64,000 bases of DNA from Rhexocercosporidium sp. MPI-PUGE-AT-0058 (Eukaryota; Ascomycota; Leotiomycetes; Helotiales). Positions 23,236 through 34,671 of the stretch are shown piece by piece. The notes under the pieces were generated by a model. It was not told the DNA's origin and searched no databases. It saw only the letters and a program-made list of their open reading frames with translations. The DNA lies in the NCBI GenBank assembly GCA_020746875.1, contig JAGTJL010000021.1, positions 434,001-498,000 of the forward strand, written 5' to 3'. Position numbers and translations under genes: made by a program. Position 1 is the first letter of the stretch. Each line of letters starts with the position of its first letter.

Positions 23236-24791
23236 GATCAGGTGACGCCGAACTCGATTGCGAGACCGATAGAGCACCTTTAGAGAGCTTCTACCGGGAG
23301 TGCCTATTTTTTCAAATGCTTTACGCTGTAGAGATGAACTTGTTCTTTGGAGGCTCAGCATTGAGCGCTGTGCCTGTTCGGTTGTGATGGCGTTGTGTTC
23401 ATAGTCTTAAGAGATCAAAATTCTTCGCGGAACACGGGATATCAAGTGTAACCGAGGCGCTAAATTAGCGTCGCTGGCCCCCTATTGCCTCTTTCCTTAC
23501 TTGAACCCCAAACCTACCCTTTCATCAACATTACTATTGTCTTTGTTCAATCTGGCTGAGGTTGACATCTGACACCACAGCAGGAATCATTGGGTAGACC
23601 TTCTCCTACTAATCCCGTTTTTGAAACAACAAGGCTTGGCATCTGAACGCTCAATTAGTTATCCCCCCACAGAGCAGTATGATTGCCTGAAAGGATTGTG
23701 GGATTATATAATTCCTGTGAAAGAGGGTATGGGAAAATTGTCTTCAACTAATAAATGGTATTTGTGTAAATCCTGTGCTACCTCTGCCACAAGCTCCACT
23801 CTCGGGACACCGGAAGCACCTTGCGGCCTGTCAAATAGCCATGCTATGCTAACTTGGCTCCATGAGATCATGATAAAGCAAGACGTGCCAGGCACTCGAC
23901 GCCACCCGTAACTTCTCGTACACAGAAAAGACTTCTCGCAACCCCGCAAAGATAGACTCTTGGACGCTTGGATCTCAACATCGACCGATTCCAACTCCGT
24001 CCCTGGAAAGACTGCATCTCTGAGTTAACTCCTGGCAATACCTTCAGGGCCGTCTTGGGTGCTCTTGTGGACCTATCGGTGATTTCGAAGTTTGTTCTAT
24101 GTGCCGTTCCGATTAGTATGACGATAGGCCACATAAGTTCGTCAGAAAACTTGTCAGCTTCCTGCTCCTCTCGACTCCAGTTTTAAAGTCCAATAAAGCT
24201 CTTCTAAGCATTTAGCTCGCCTATTTTTGAACACCGTTCCTGGAGCCGTCCTCAAGTGGATCAAGTTTCTACGGGGACGTTATGCTAATCTCTTGGCAAC
24301 TGACGACAGGATCCAAGCCCACGGTTCGCACGGATTCGTTTTTGTGGGGAGAATAATTAATATCTGTGACTTCATTGTTGAGCCGCTGCGGCTCAGTCGA
24401 GTCTTTTGTGGAGTTTCACGGATGTCCTTGCAATCTGGGTTGTTCATTGCCGAGAGATCTACAAACGCGAGAATGCTAATTGGAGATTATTGAATCGAGA
24501 GATTTTGGTTTCGGGAGGCGGGTACATCGAACTCTCTTTCCCTTCGGTGAGGGGTTTTTGCAAGTGCACACCTGACAGAGGCTATCAAGTAATTGTATCG
24601 AAATGGACGTCATTCCAATACTTCGAGACATCAACCGTTGAAATTGATTGTGCAGAGACATATATATAATTGAGCTTCTTGGATATGTCTCGCAATTCTC
24701 TCTTCTATTAACAAGTCCAATAATCACACTTCTACCACAACTTTTTTCTACTTCTCCATCCTACTGAAGGACTCCGAATCAATCGTTCATT
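23236..24791. other. Intergenic between divergent genes; TATA-like element near the right end
   Basis: The left end may code an alternative N-terminus of the AlkB-like protein (open frame to 23361). The rest (1.4 kb) has no supported gene. An ACATATATATAAT block at 24657-24670, about 125 bp before the But2-gene ATG, is a good TATA-box candidate, followed by a CT-rich leader (TTCTCTCTTCTATTAAC). Confidence 0.55.
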
Positions 24792-26027
24792 ATGAAGTAC
24801 GCTTTCACATCTTTGGCCTTCGGTCTCGGCGCTTCCGCTGCAATCCTCCCAAGAGATTCCTGCACATTCACCTTGACAGCCTCAGGTGGCCAATCAGGAG
24901 TTGTTGGGCAGCTTGGTGATGGACAGAACCGTGTTGGCGGAGGAAACCCAACTGGAACGTACACCATCAACAATGGACAGATCACCGATGACAAGGGTAG
25001 AGGTTGCATCCTCACGCCACCCACTACACAATTTCAGTGCGATGTAGGAGCGACCCCTACTGGAGATTTCTCCATCGGGATCAACGGAGATGTCGAGTAC
25101 AACGGATCCTCCACCTTCTACGCATGCCCTGCGTCAGACAGCATGTATAACATCTATACCACTCCTGTCTCCGGCCAAGACAAGTGTGTCAAGATTGGAC
25201 TAACTGCAAGCGGATGTCATGTCCCATCTTCCAAGGCTACTACACCAGCTCAGCAGAAGACTACCTATGTTGTTCCTCCGCAGACTCAGACAGTGAAGAC
25301 TGCCCAACCATCTTGCCCAGCGCCAGTGACCAAGACTATCACTGAGGTCAAGACCGAGCAAGTTCCAACTATTACCCAGGTCAAGACTGCTGAGCATTCA
25401 TGCCCAGCTCCTCAGACCATCACCAAGACTGAGCAAGGGCCAACAGTCGTTGTAACTCAACCAGCTCAGAATACCCCTGCTCCATCTCCGAAGCCCTCTA
25501 CTGAGGCCTCAGCTCCATCTCCTAAGCCTTCCTCAACTGGCAAGACTTGCCCAACCGATCTCTCTGGTAACTACCAATACCCACACTTGATCGTCCCAGT
25601 CTCCAAAAGCAACAAGGACAAGGCCTACGGAACATCCTACAATGGCAAAATCACCTCAGACGTCAGCACCATCTTCAACTTCGACATCCCCGGCTCTTAC
25701 ACTGGAACCTGCTCTCTGGTCTTCCTCTTCCCAGAGCAAGCCCAACTTGAGACCTCATCCTACACTTTCTCCGGCAACGGCGAGTTCGACTTCACTCAAT
25801 TGAACAATGCCGCTAGCCAATCTACCACCTACAGTAGCCAAGGAGGCATCAAGACAGACTTCGGTGTCAAGACGGCTACTCCAGGATCCTCTGTCGTTGT
25901 CAGCACTTTCGCATGCCCCGCTGGTCAGACTGTTTCATATGAGATCAGCTCTGCTTCTGGATCTAGCCTCGAGTATTTCCAGGACTATAACCCAAGCCCA
26001 ATTGGCTTCTACATCACTAGCTGCTAA
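24792..26027 (+). CDS. Secreted cell-wall protein with But2 C-terminal domain
   Basis: Single exon, 411 aa. It starts with a signal peptide ('YAFTSLAFGLGASAA', cleavage near 17-21, followed by a possible KEX-like 'LPR'). An N-terminal Cys-containing domain (about 22-145: 'CTFTLTASGGQSGVVGQLGDG') is followed by a Thr/Pro-rich linker (about 150-245) containing an imperfect internal repeat ('VKTAQPSCPAP' and 'VKTAEHSCPAP') and two 'APSPKPS' words. Residues about 255-410 are a But2 C-terminal domain (PF09792 type): 'YPHLIVPVSKSNKDKAYGTSYNG', 'STIFNFDIP', 'CSLVFLFPE', 'EYFQDYNPSPIGFYI'. Such proteins are extracellular or wall-associated in ascomycetes; the molecular role is not established. There is no clear GPI tail. 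Codon choice favours C-ending codons, suggesting high expression. Confidence 0.92.
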   Translation: MKYAFTSLAFGLGASAAILPRDSCTFTLTASGGQSGVVGQLGDGQNRVGGGNPTGTYTINNGQITDDKGRGCILTPPTTQFQCDVGATPTGDFSIGINGDVEYNGSSTFYACPASDSMYNIYTTPVSGQDKCVKIGLTASGCHVPSSKATTPAQQKTTYVVPPQTQTVKTAQPSCPAPVTKTITEVKTEQVPTITQVKTAEHSCPAPQTITKTEQGPTVVVTQPAQNTPAPSPKPSTEASAPSPKPSSTGKTCPTDLSGNYQYPHLIVPVSKSNKDKAYGTSYNGKITSDVSTIFNFDIPGSYTGTCSLVFLFPEQAQLETSSYTFSGNGEFDFTQLNNAASQSTTYSSQGGIKTDFGVKTATPGSSVVVSTFACPAGQTVSYEISSASGSSLEYFQDYNPSPIGFYITSC

Positions 26028-26628
26028 ACACGTCTACTCATTTGACATCCCGGCTTTTAGAGCTCGAGGAAAAAATTATGATTTTTAATCTTGTATAAAA
26101 TTTCTTTCTGGAGGAGAACAAGAGTTCACTTCATAACCCCACATTCTTTACGAGACCCAGGAAAAAGACCAATGTGTAAATAGTTTGTTGGATCAGATAG
26201 AGAGACAGTCATTCATTATACCCACAAATAGATATTTGCATTATTCCCTATTTATGCCTAAAATTGCGCTCTCTCTCTCTTTATTTATGTTGTAGCTGTG
26301 CACAGTCTTTGAAGGTTAAGTTAGTGATATGTAATCCGGGTTTCAGGGCTTGGATGCTGTGCTGTGCTCAAATCTCGCTCATTTTCTTTCGTCAAGGTTT
26401 GGTTCACAAAGAGCTTTGAAGGTTTGGTTTCTGTATTTTATTTTTCTGAATTATGGTAAGGCTATGGGAGCATAGATACTGCAGAGACAAGATGCGTTTT
26501 TTCTTTCTCTTTCTCCTTTGTTTTTCATTAATACTCCTCCAGTTTGCTTCTCTAATACGCCTGACAAACCAGCTAGCCACCCTCCTATCTACAGTGCCGA
26601 TTCAGGTATAAGGTATCATCCTGAAATT
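26028..26628. other. 3' region of But2 gene and of the broken 2EXR gene
   Basis: Convergent 3'-3' spacer, AT-rich, with a CTCTCTCTCTCT run near 26270 and T-rich stretches. No gene is seen. Confidence 0.55.
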
Positions 26629-27612
26629 TTATTGCGTAAGGTCTAATTGCGTCAGTATAGGCTGGGAGCCACCAGCACGCTCATCTCCGACCATCTCGAA
26701 TTCGGCCAAGTCGCTCTCGTGGTAGCGTTCGTTGACTATAGGTTCCGGGACATGCTTGAAATGACCACAAGATCCCAAGTAGGATTGGTAGAAGTCATGA
26801 AACCATTCATCCGCGATAGTTGTTGTTCTCGACGGTGGAGTACCTTGCAGCTTCTGTTGTCCACATTCAGGACATTTAGGAAATCCTGGAGACGCATGGA
26901 AGCGCGACTCAGTCACGACCTCGACTCTAGGCCGCGTCCAACCAACAAACTGCAAGTCCTTCTGCATTCTCACCACCTGAAAAGCCGCATCCGCAGCATA
27001 ATAAATTTCTGCTGTCACTTCCCTCAATTCGACTTCGAGGGAGCTGGCCACATTATCAACAACAACAGTAACAATAGCCGCCATCGGAAACCACCAGATC
27101 CACACCAACACCCAGATAAAGAACCTCAAGCCGATGTCTCTAGAACACCTAAGCCTCAAAGCGATATTCTCGCATACATTCATCTCATAAACTGACTCGC
27201 AGCGAGCGACGACGTTATTGGGACAGCATCCTCCGCGCTTAAAATCTTGCAGGTGCTCGAAATAGAGGATGTCGAATTTTGAACTGATATATTGCGCTGG
27301 GCTGTATGTGTAGTGGCGTTGCGTAAAGAAACGTTACGCTTCGCTTCGAGACTGCTGGTTGACGCGTAGGATTACGGGGTCCCAAGGAGGTGGCGAGGCT
27401 GGGAGGGGGTTGGGGATGTGGCCGCCTCGGTCGGAGATTGGTAGGATGAGTTGGTGGCGAGGGAGAGCAAACCTCCAGATCATGAGTTGGAGTTCGGGTG
27501 GGAGGTGGGGGAATGGGTGGAAGGTCCTCGTTGAATTTTCTGGTGTTGCGAGGGGATTGAGATATCTCGACGACGAGAAGATGCGGAATCGCTTGTCGGT
27601 TGGTATATACAT
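26629..27612 (-). pseudogene. 2EXR-domain protein gene interrupted by one in-frame stop
   Basis: The minus-strand frame from ATG 27612 to TAA 26629-26631 is 328 codons long and open except for one TAA at 27334-27336. The N-terminal half has the 2EXR core: 'FHPFPHLPPELQLMIWRFALP', then 'VILRVNQQSRSEA', ending exactly where relatives continue into a hydrophobic/aromatic stretch. After the stop the same frame continues with family-like text ('YSPAQYISSKFDILYFEHL'). A hydrophobic segment follows ('FFIWVLVWIWWFPMAAIV'), then a CPEC...SCGH pair that could bind zinc. So one nonsense change, one C-to-T step from CAA, separates it from an intact gene. A 36-nt intron (GTAACG...ACAG) would also skip the stop, but that is shorter than any other intron here. 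A sequencing error is the other option. Confidence 0.7.
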
Positions 27613-28571
27613 GGTGATTTGGTATGATCTTGCTGGTATTCAACATCGATGTGAGTTGGATATGGGTAAGTGCTGTGTAGATTTTCTGATGTGTAGATAG
27701 AAGATTATTAGAAGGGAGTAGATGAGTTTTGACAATTGATACGTGTGGAGTGTGTAGCATCTGCTAGGTCAACTGTTAGCTAGCTAGCTCTAATTACACT
27801 TGCATTAATGATCCGGCCTCCTCGTATTTTAATAGTATTGACGACAGTCCAGCCCTAGACGGGGAATGTAATATTGCGGGGGATTTTACAACAAGTGCGA
27901 TAGAATCGAGCATTGCAAAAATGCAGAGAATGTTTTGAACTTGCCACGGAACAAAGATGATCTTTCGTGCTATATTTAGATTGCCACGAGACTTTCGTTG
28001 TATGATCTGTACTGAAGAATAAGGAAATGACATGGTATTTGTACTTCAAGGTTGTGCGATGTAGTAGGGAGTCTGGAACTGGACTGACACCGCTAGTGTA
28101 AAAGCTAACCATGCACAATGACTATTAAAATAATATATAAAAGAGTCAGGTGCGCACGTTCTCGCAGGTTAAACCCCTGGGAGCTAGATTCTTCGCATTA
28201 GGTCCCAAGGTTGGATTTTCTAAAGCGGCTCTGTGAATTTTAAGCGAGGGCTTCGAAATTAGCCAGGTAAACAATGTCTAGGAAAATCGCTAGGATTATC
28301 AGGAGCTGAAGATAGGGAGGCTAGTAACTAATGACAGCATAAGATTAATTCAAGTAGCCTATTCAAGGCCAGATTTCAGTAGAGGCTCACATTGGTGGAA
28401 CATCTGGAAGTCATTGACTCAGAAATGTGCGTGCTAAATCCATTATGAATTTGCGAAATTGAAGTACCCTCAAAAATGATACAGTGCCAACGCCATCAAT
28501 GATTTCATTTTAAAACAAAAGATGCCCCTCGCCCCTTGTTAAACTTCATCCAACTTCTTCAAGCATCTGCT
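27613..28571. other. Intergenic, AT-rich, no gene seen
   Basis: The region lies between the 2EXR gene start and the 3' end of the GT2-like gene. It contains the palindromic word GCTAGCTAGCTC near 27780. No supported gene; short antisense frames only. Confidence 0.5.
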
Positions 28572-31500
28572 TCAACCACCACAAGTTCCATCTCCAAATC
28601 CCTTGAACCCAACATGAACATACGGCTCCTCCGGCTCAGCTTCTGGGAATGCCGCGCAGAGCAGCCCCATGATCTGGAAAATAGATTCCAAATAACCGAA
28701 GCTGATACCAAAAGGCAGTAACTTCCAATCTCCAGGATATCGTCTCAGATGTGGATATTGCTCATAAGCCCTATAAGTCAAAGTAGCCAAGACGAAGAGC
28801 AGCAACAATTGATCAAGGCCCGAGAACCAGAGGAGATATGACAGAGCGCCGTCGAAGATCAGAGATGCATTCATTAGACTTAGAATCATAGTATAAGCAG
28901 TCCATGGATAGTTGGAAAAGATGTCATTCCTAAGGGATGCAAGGTTGCTGCGGTACATGCTAGAATACCGATCTGTGACTGCTTCGCAGTAGGCGTGGAG
29001 ACTCCAGTAATTGAAGACGCACTGCACGGTTGTGGACGGCGTGTCTTGGAAGACAGTCTGGTAGCCCATTTCGCGGACTTTGCGCGTAATGAAGTGTGCG
29101 GCGTCAGAACGCATACCCCCGAATACAGGGAGTAACCCCAGGATCTTCTCGTGGGGGAAGTGGAAGCGGAAATCCGTGGATTGAACGATGCACGTGCGGA
29201 TTAAAGCTGATTTGGCTGAGACTAGTGCGACGGCACCGTCGATGCGGTTTGTGGAGGCGCTCTCGTGATTAAAGTGTTGGTAGTGGAGGCATTCTAGGTA
29301 GTTTAGGATACTGTAGCACGCCCCCTGGTCGGTGAAAGTGTAGTCAATCAAATTCATGACTTTAAAAGGGTAGCGTCTCAACCATTTTGCGGCTGGATGG
29401 GGTGGCTGGCCCGTCTGATGTGCTTGCAAAATACGAGCACGGAATTTCTTGGGGTTGAACGTCAGGTGCTCGGATTTCATGTTGTATGAACGCTTCATTT
29501 CCACGGGCACACCGACGAGCCCGATGTCAGGATCGTTGAATGGCGCGAGGGCGTTTTTTAGAAAGTTTTCCTTCCAGCGAACTTCGGCGTGGGCGTAGCA
29601 GATGATGTCGGTTGTTGCTGAGTCGGTGGCTTTGAGAAACTGACGACGGAGATTGTAGACAGGCTCCATGATCGAGGTAACCTTGACACGATGGGTGCCG
29701 AAGCGGGCGGCGACGAGGTTCATCTTTTTGTGTGCCTCCAAGCCAGTAGTGGCGATGATCACTTCCGCGGGTTCGTTCGCGAGAATGGCACTTAGTGATC
29801 TGAGGAATAATGAGCTCTTTTCCTGTGCCTCGGTCGAACCATATGCCGTGATATCGTCTGGCACGTAGCTGCCCTTCATAGGTATGATGACCGTGACATC
29901 ACTAGGCTCGTACTCGTTACTGCATGGGCGGGTGATGGGTCGACTGAACGAGGAAGGACGCTGCTTGCCGTGCACCAAGGCCTTAAGTGCTCTGAATACC
30001 AGGATGAATGCGATAACTATCGCGTAGTCCTTCTTCTCCTTGAGGTTTGGGCCAGAGATCTCAGACCGTACGAGATAGCTAATTAATTGGGAGGTGATAA
30101 TTTGTGTAGGGATAAAGAGCAGTACCTCGAAAAGGATACTGAATTGGAAACTTTTACACATGCTGTAGTCGAACCAGACTAGGCTGCCAGCTATGACCGC
30201 TAACAAACTGTTCAGTATGAACTTTCCAAACACTCGTTCCAAGGACACAGTAGATATGAGCAGAATATTATTCAACCCATCAAAGACTGGTAGCATTTTC
30301 CCAGGGATCCAGCTAACGGTTTTCCATAGGAAAGAGAAGTCCCATGGTGTCGAGCGGGCCGGTCGTGTATGTGAGGCTCGTGGTGTGAACGGAAGTGATG
30401 ATGTAAATGAGTGAGACGGCGTGTGTGGGACTGATGGTCTGGGGAAATTTGGCGCTCCCCCGGGCGTGACCCTGGCTGCCTCTTCAATCGCTAGCAGGGC
30501 ATCGTCAAGGCTTCCGAGTATCCGTTGAAGTACTCTCGAAAAGAGTGATGCAATATACGATGTCATTCGAGGCATCCATCCAAACACGAAAGAGAAAATG
30601 GTTCCGAACGAAATCCCTTTCAACACCGGGATGAGTACAAGCGCGAGGAGAAAGAATATTGGTCCGAAAATCATCCAATGTTCTAGAATAGCCTCTGCAA
30701 GGTGCTTGATTCGGGAAAATAGTAGATCCATAATCAAGAACGGAAGGCGTTTGATGACTTCGTAATCAGTTTGAGACCGTGTATAACCGGAGGCCGGACC
30801 CTGCGCAGCCGGAGCTGGGAACGATGATCGTGATTGTGGTCGTGGTACTGGTCTTGGAGTGGTTGGTGCAGGTGGCTGTACGGGAGTCTTGACTTTGAAT
30901 ATGTTAAAAGGTTGTTTGATTGGTATACGTGGTTGGTCGACCTCGCTGTTACGGTCGGTGGAAGACGGAACGGCGCCCAAGTAGAACCAAACTGCTCGCA
31001 TACCTGCGACAATCACAGTTGGGATGAACATGACGACAGCCATGGATGCCGCCTTGATGGGTCCTCGAGGAACCAAACGCCACTGCTCGTGTGCTTTATG
31101 TGCTAGCCAAGACAAAGCCATGAGAAACGGCATAACCAACACAAGTCCACTAAGTAATGTCAATATACCCTCGTCCTCCGGGATACCTGATCGTGGTTCG
31201 GTCATTGCCGCACGCTGCCATTCCGGAGACTGACGATCCATGAATGACATTGCCTGGGCGAGATAAGCAATTACTAGTAACAATAATGAACTGAGAGCAA
31301 TCAGAATCGGCTGGAACCCATACTCGTTGACAGCAAAGGTGATATAGAGAGCATAGAAGACAAAGTCAAAGCTCTTGGCGCGATACAGATTGAGGCGGAT
31401 TGTGCTCATAAAACCTCCCCACTCCAAGTAATTTGGTTCCACCAAAATACCCATAGGATCGCCCATCCAGGAATAAAAACGGTAGCAAAGAATCGAACCA

Positions 31501-32175
31501 AGAGCTAGGATCGTGTCATTTTTCAGGTCTTGAGATTTGAAGAAGGCGACTATCCTGCGATTGATGCCGCTGATGCCGTTCAAGATTGTTGTAAGCACGG
31601 CAACGGGGCGATAGTACCATGCTTCAGACTTGATAATAGGAGTGAAATCACGCCTAATTCCTGGTGAATAGGGAACCTCAGCCACATCGACTAGTCTATT
31701 TCTGACGCTCCTGGAATGCAGACGAGCAATGGCTCGACGGCAGGCTGGCATGTTGAGACTGGCAAGGATGTACAGTATAGTCAGAATGACCAGCATCGGG
31801 ATAATTATTCGAGGGTTGCTTAGAACTGGCACGTTATTGATCTTCGACAGACCCCTTCTAAAGGCAGCTGGCCACTAGATGGCAGATAATCAGGACAAGA
31901 ACGAGGTGGGTAACTGGATGGTAATCAGAACATCAACCTACGTGTTCAGCGTTTGGAAGCTGAGCCATTGGAGTAAAATGGGTAAATAAATTCCATATCA
32001 TGATGAAAAACATCAAGATGAGACGTATAATGAGCCATGCGAGGCCCAGAATAATGCTGCATACATGAGACCCGACCTGGAGGAAGCCGGATTGCCAAGT
32101 CGGTTCCGCATTGTAGATGGCGACGAGAGGGTTATCGACAAGATAATTTAGAGGGATCTCTTGATCTGAGTCCAT
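28572..32175 (-). CDS. Giant multi-pass membrane protein with GT2-like glycosyltransferase region
   Basis: Exon 1 is 31942-32175 and exon 2 is 28572-31874; the 67 bp intron (GTAGGT...CTAG, phase 0) gives 1,178 aa. The first ~620 residues hold at least eight hydrophobic helices (for example 'IILGLAWLIIRLILMFFIMIW', 'IALSSLLLLVIAYLAQAM', 'FGPIFFLLALVLIPVL') separated by a Pro-rich cytosolic loop (about 390-430, 'PVQPPAPTTPRPVPRPQ'). A GT-A-like region begins near 'VTVIIPMKGSY' (about 740) and ends before C-terminal helices ('LLLLFVLATL'). The layout recalls fungal type-2 glycosyltransferases (Cps1/GT2, hyaluronan-synthase-like). However, the position expected for DxD reads 'YAHAEVRW' (838-845), and the QxxRW position reads like 'SSMYRSNLASLRND'. 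So it is either a divergent enzyme or an inactive relative. Probably plasma membrane, polysaccharide-related (inference). Confidence 0.78.
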
Positions 32176-33376
32176 TGAATCGGATGGAGGCTTAAGTGCC
32201 GTAAGTGCCGTAAGCTGCTGGTGTTCTTAACAAACTGTACTTAGGAAAGATCAGGATTCGAAGCAACATGATGATAAAGACATCAATGGAACAAAAGAAA
32301 AATGACCGGACTCTGAATGAGGATCCAATACGGATTGGATCCGGCTGAGTTATGCAGCTTTGTTAGGCGCTGTCTGAAAGCATCATAACTTACTGCTTTC
32401 ACACCAGTGTTCTGAATGGATTGTATTCTTCCTTGCATCTGCCGAATCCGGCACGACGACAGCCGGACGATATAGACGAGCGAGAATCTCATCAGAACGC
32501 TATGATTCGATCTGCCACAGAAATTCTATAATGAATTAAGTAGCGAGATAACCTCTTCCATGTGCCATCCACTGGTACCGCCACATCTCCAGGCAGTCCA
32601 ACGGGAACGGGGAGGAGCAGTGATTGAAGCGGCACGTGACTTGACCAGAAGCATCGAAAACGATGCGATGCGAAGAGTTATTACAATGCGGCGACAAAAC
32701 ATAAGACAAAAATGAAAAAAAGTATCGAAAAACACTACGCATACAGCATTGCTTGAGACCCGGCTGGAACCCATCCCCGTGAGTCTATAGGAGCTAGCTC
32801 GATGGATGAAGAAAATAAAGTAATTCTGGCTGTCTGCAGAAGATTCTCTGTCTTGGATTGGAGGTTTCTTGTTAAGCAACAGCTTGCAGCGCCACAAGAT
32901 CAACTACCACGGCGGACAAAGAGGTTAGGAAATTCGATGAACAGAGCTGAGGGGAAATCAGTAGAGAGTGAGAAGTTCAAGGCAGTGGAGATAGCTACTG
33001 TAATTAGGTAGGGACGCACGGAGGGAGTACTTTCCTGGGGCCTAAAACTCTATTCTATTTTGGGATAAGTATATAATCACGTGGTGATAAACCTTATCGT
33101 CCCATTTCATCGTGCGAAGCTCTCAGCCATCTGGACAAAATCCGGTCCGCGTATATCTTCTCATGGACTTGTCCCCCGCACCACAGCTGTCAGCACTACG
33201 ACAGAACATCCGAGATACTTCTCCATTCATAGGTCCGTTCATTTCTGTCTCTACTATTACGGCGCCAAGGTGCAGTACCAAGCAGACCACGACGTCCACA
33301 GCGGCAGGAAGTCTGCCTCCCTGCCTCGAAGTGCCTTCAAAGCCCACCAGAGCATACTCCTCTGTGGGCATCTATC
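32176..33376. other. Divergent intergenic region
   Basis: 1.2 kb lie between the starts of the GT2-like gene (minus) and the F-box gene (plus). Two tandem copies of AAGTGCCGT sit at about 32193-32212, just upstream of the GT2-like ATG. No supported coding frame; frames such as 33081-33521 overlap the F-box start in other frames. Confidence 0.5.
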
Positions 33377-34671
33377 ATGTCGTGCACCTGCTGCGATGAC
33401 AAGGCTCCAACATTCGAGCCATTCATCGACTCATACTCCCTGGACCGGCACTGCCCTCTTGACAACCAGAAAAAGAGGTTCAAGTTGGCTGTTGGTACCC
33501 CGCAATGTGGTAGTGTGCTGAAGAGCAGACTTCAGGATCTGCCCATCGAACTCTACCATAATTGCCTCCAGTATCTCGACATTGGAACTATAACAACACT
33601 GCGAAGGGTGTCGCAAACTACGCGGTCCGCGATCGATTCGTTATTCCAATATCAGGAGTTGTATGAACATGCGCCGAATGCTTTGAGAGCTTGCTTGAGG
33701 ACTGGTATTGCCCCCCATATTCCACTCCTCCGACTTCATCGGGCCCTCACGACCATGGAATGTCACTTTTGCAAGACCTCGTAAGTGTGTCTTCGAGATG
33801 CTATGTCCGTCCCTGCCATTGTCTAAACAATTCTAGTGAAACTCCGTCTATTAAATTCAGTTCGTACCTCTCCCTCCACACCGGCTATCGAACCTGTCTC
33901 TTCTGCATTCGCAATAATCCTCTCCTCAAATCGACGGAATTCAAGTCCATCATGCCGCTCTGCACCAATCCGCGCACATCTATTCAGATGACTCATCTCC
34001 CAACTCTCCGAACCATAATTGGCGTCTATAACACACCTCTCGAATCTAGACATCGCCCCCCTCCCCCAGCCACTTTAGTCCTTTGCTCAGCCATACAAAC
34101 GAAGCCCGGTCGTTCATTCTTGGATCAAGAGCGGAAAGTCATATTCGGCAACGAGGATATTCCAGCTGTTGCGCACCATCCGCTGGTCAAGGCCTGCAAC
34201 GAATCGAATATCAATCCAGCCAAGGATTATCTCGGACCAGAAACTTCGAAACAGATCACTTACCGCTACGCATCGGTCATATCCTTTCCCTATGTCCTAC
34301 CGTCAAAGTCTGGCAGAGAATACGGCATCTTTTGCAAGGAATGTGTGCTGATGATGCGATATCTTGAGGACCAGTGGACCGAGAGCCAGCGCACAAACTT
34401 TGGACACTTTGGACATCTCCCTCTTGCCAACGATCAAACTGTTGCGCGTATCACAAAGGCACGGGAACTAGCATGCCGACAGTATCTTGTAAGCGAGGAG
34501 GCACAGAATGAGGTTGCCAAGTTGGACGAAGAAAGGAGAATGATGAGCCTTGCGGAACATCGCAAGACCCACGTTGCCGTCGAGAATACGGTGAGCGCAG
34601 ATTGGAAAGCATGGTGCAAAAAATTGAAAGGGCCGCCACTACCCTTGTTTCATCATAATAGGTTTGGATGA
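33377..34671 (+). CDS. F-box protein
   Basis: Exon 1 is 33377-33780 and exon 2 is 33837-34671; the intron (56 bp, GTAAGT...TTCTAG, branch TCTAAAC, phase 2) gives 412 aa. The F-box is at about 51-92: 'RLQDLPIELYHNCLQYLDIGT' (key L-P-x-E-L), then 'LRRVSQTTRSAIDSLF'. A cysteine-pair region follows ('MECHFCKTS' across the intron and 'RTCLFCIRNN', later 'GIFCKECVLMMRYLE'), which could be a zinc-binding substrate-recognition part. The start is Cys-rich ('MSCTCCDD'). F-box proteins bind Skp1 and bring targets to SCF ubiquitin ligase. The target is unknown. The last 60 residues are Lys/Glu-rich and probably helical. The F-box is fairly sure, the rest descriptive. Confidence 0.78.

Noticed and set aside
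26647..27195. 182-codon plus-strand frame
   Set aside because: It is antisense to the 2EXR reading frame, which has domain words and extends through 328 codons. The plus frame is rich in Arg/His/Ser with no motif.
27299..27335. 36-nt intron that would remove the 2EXR stop
   Set aside because: GTAACG...ACAG keeps the frame, but it is shorter than all other introns here (48 nt or more) and would delete family-like coding text.
32193..32212. Tandem AAGTGCCGT copies before the GT2-like gene
   Set aside because: Only two full copies; too short to claim as a regulatory element.
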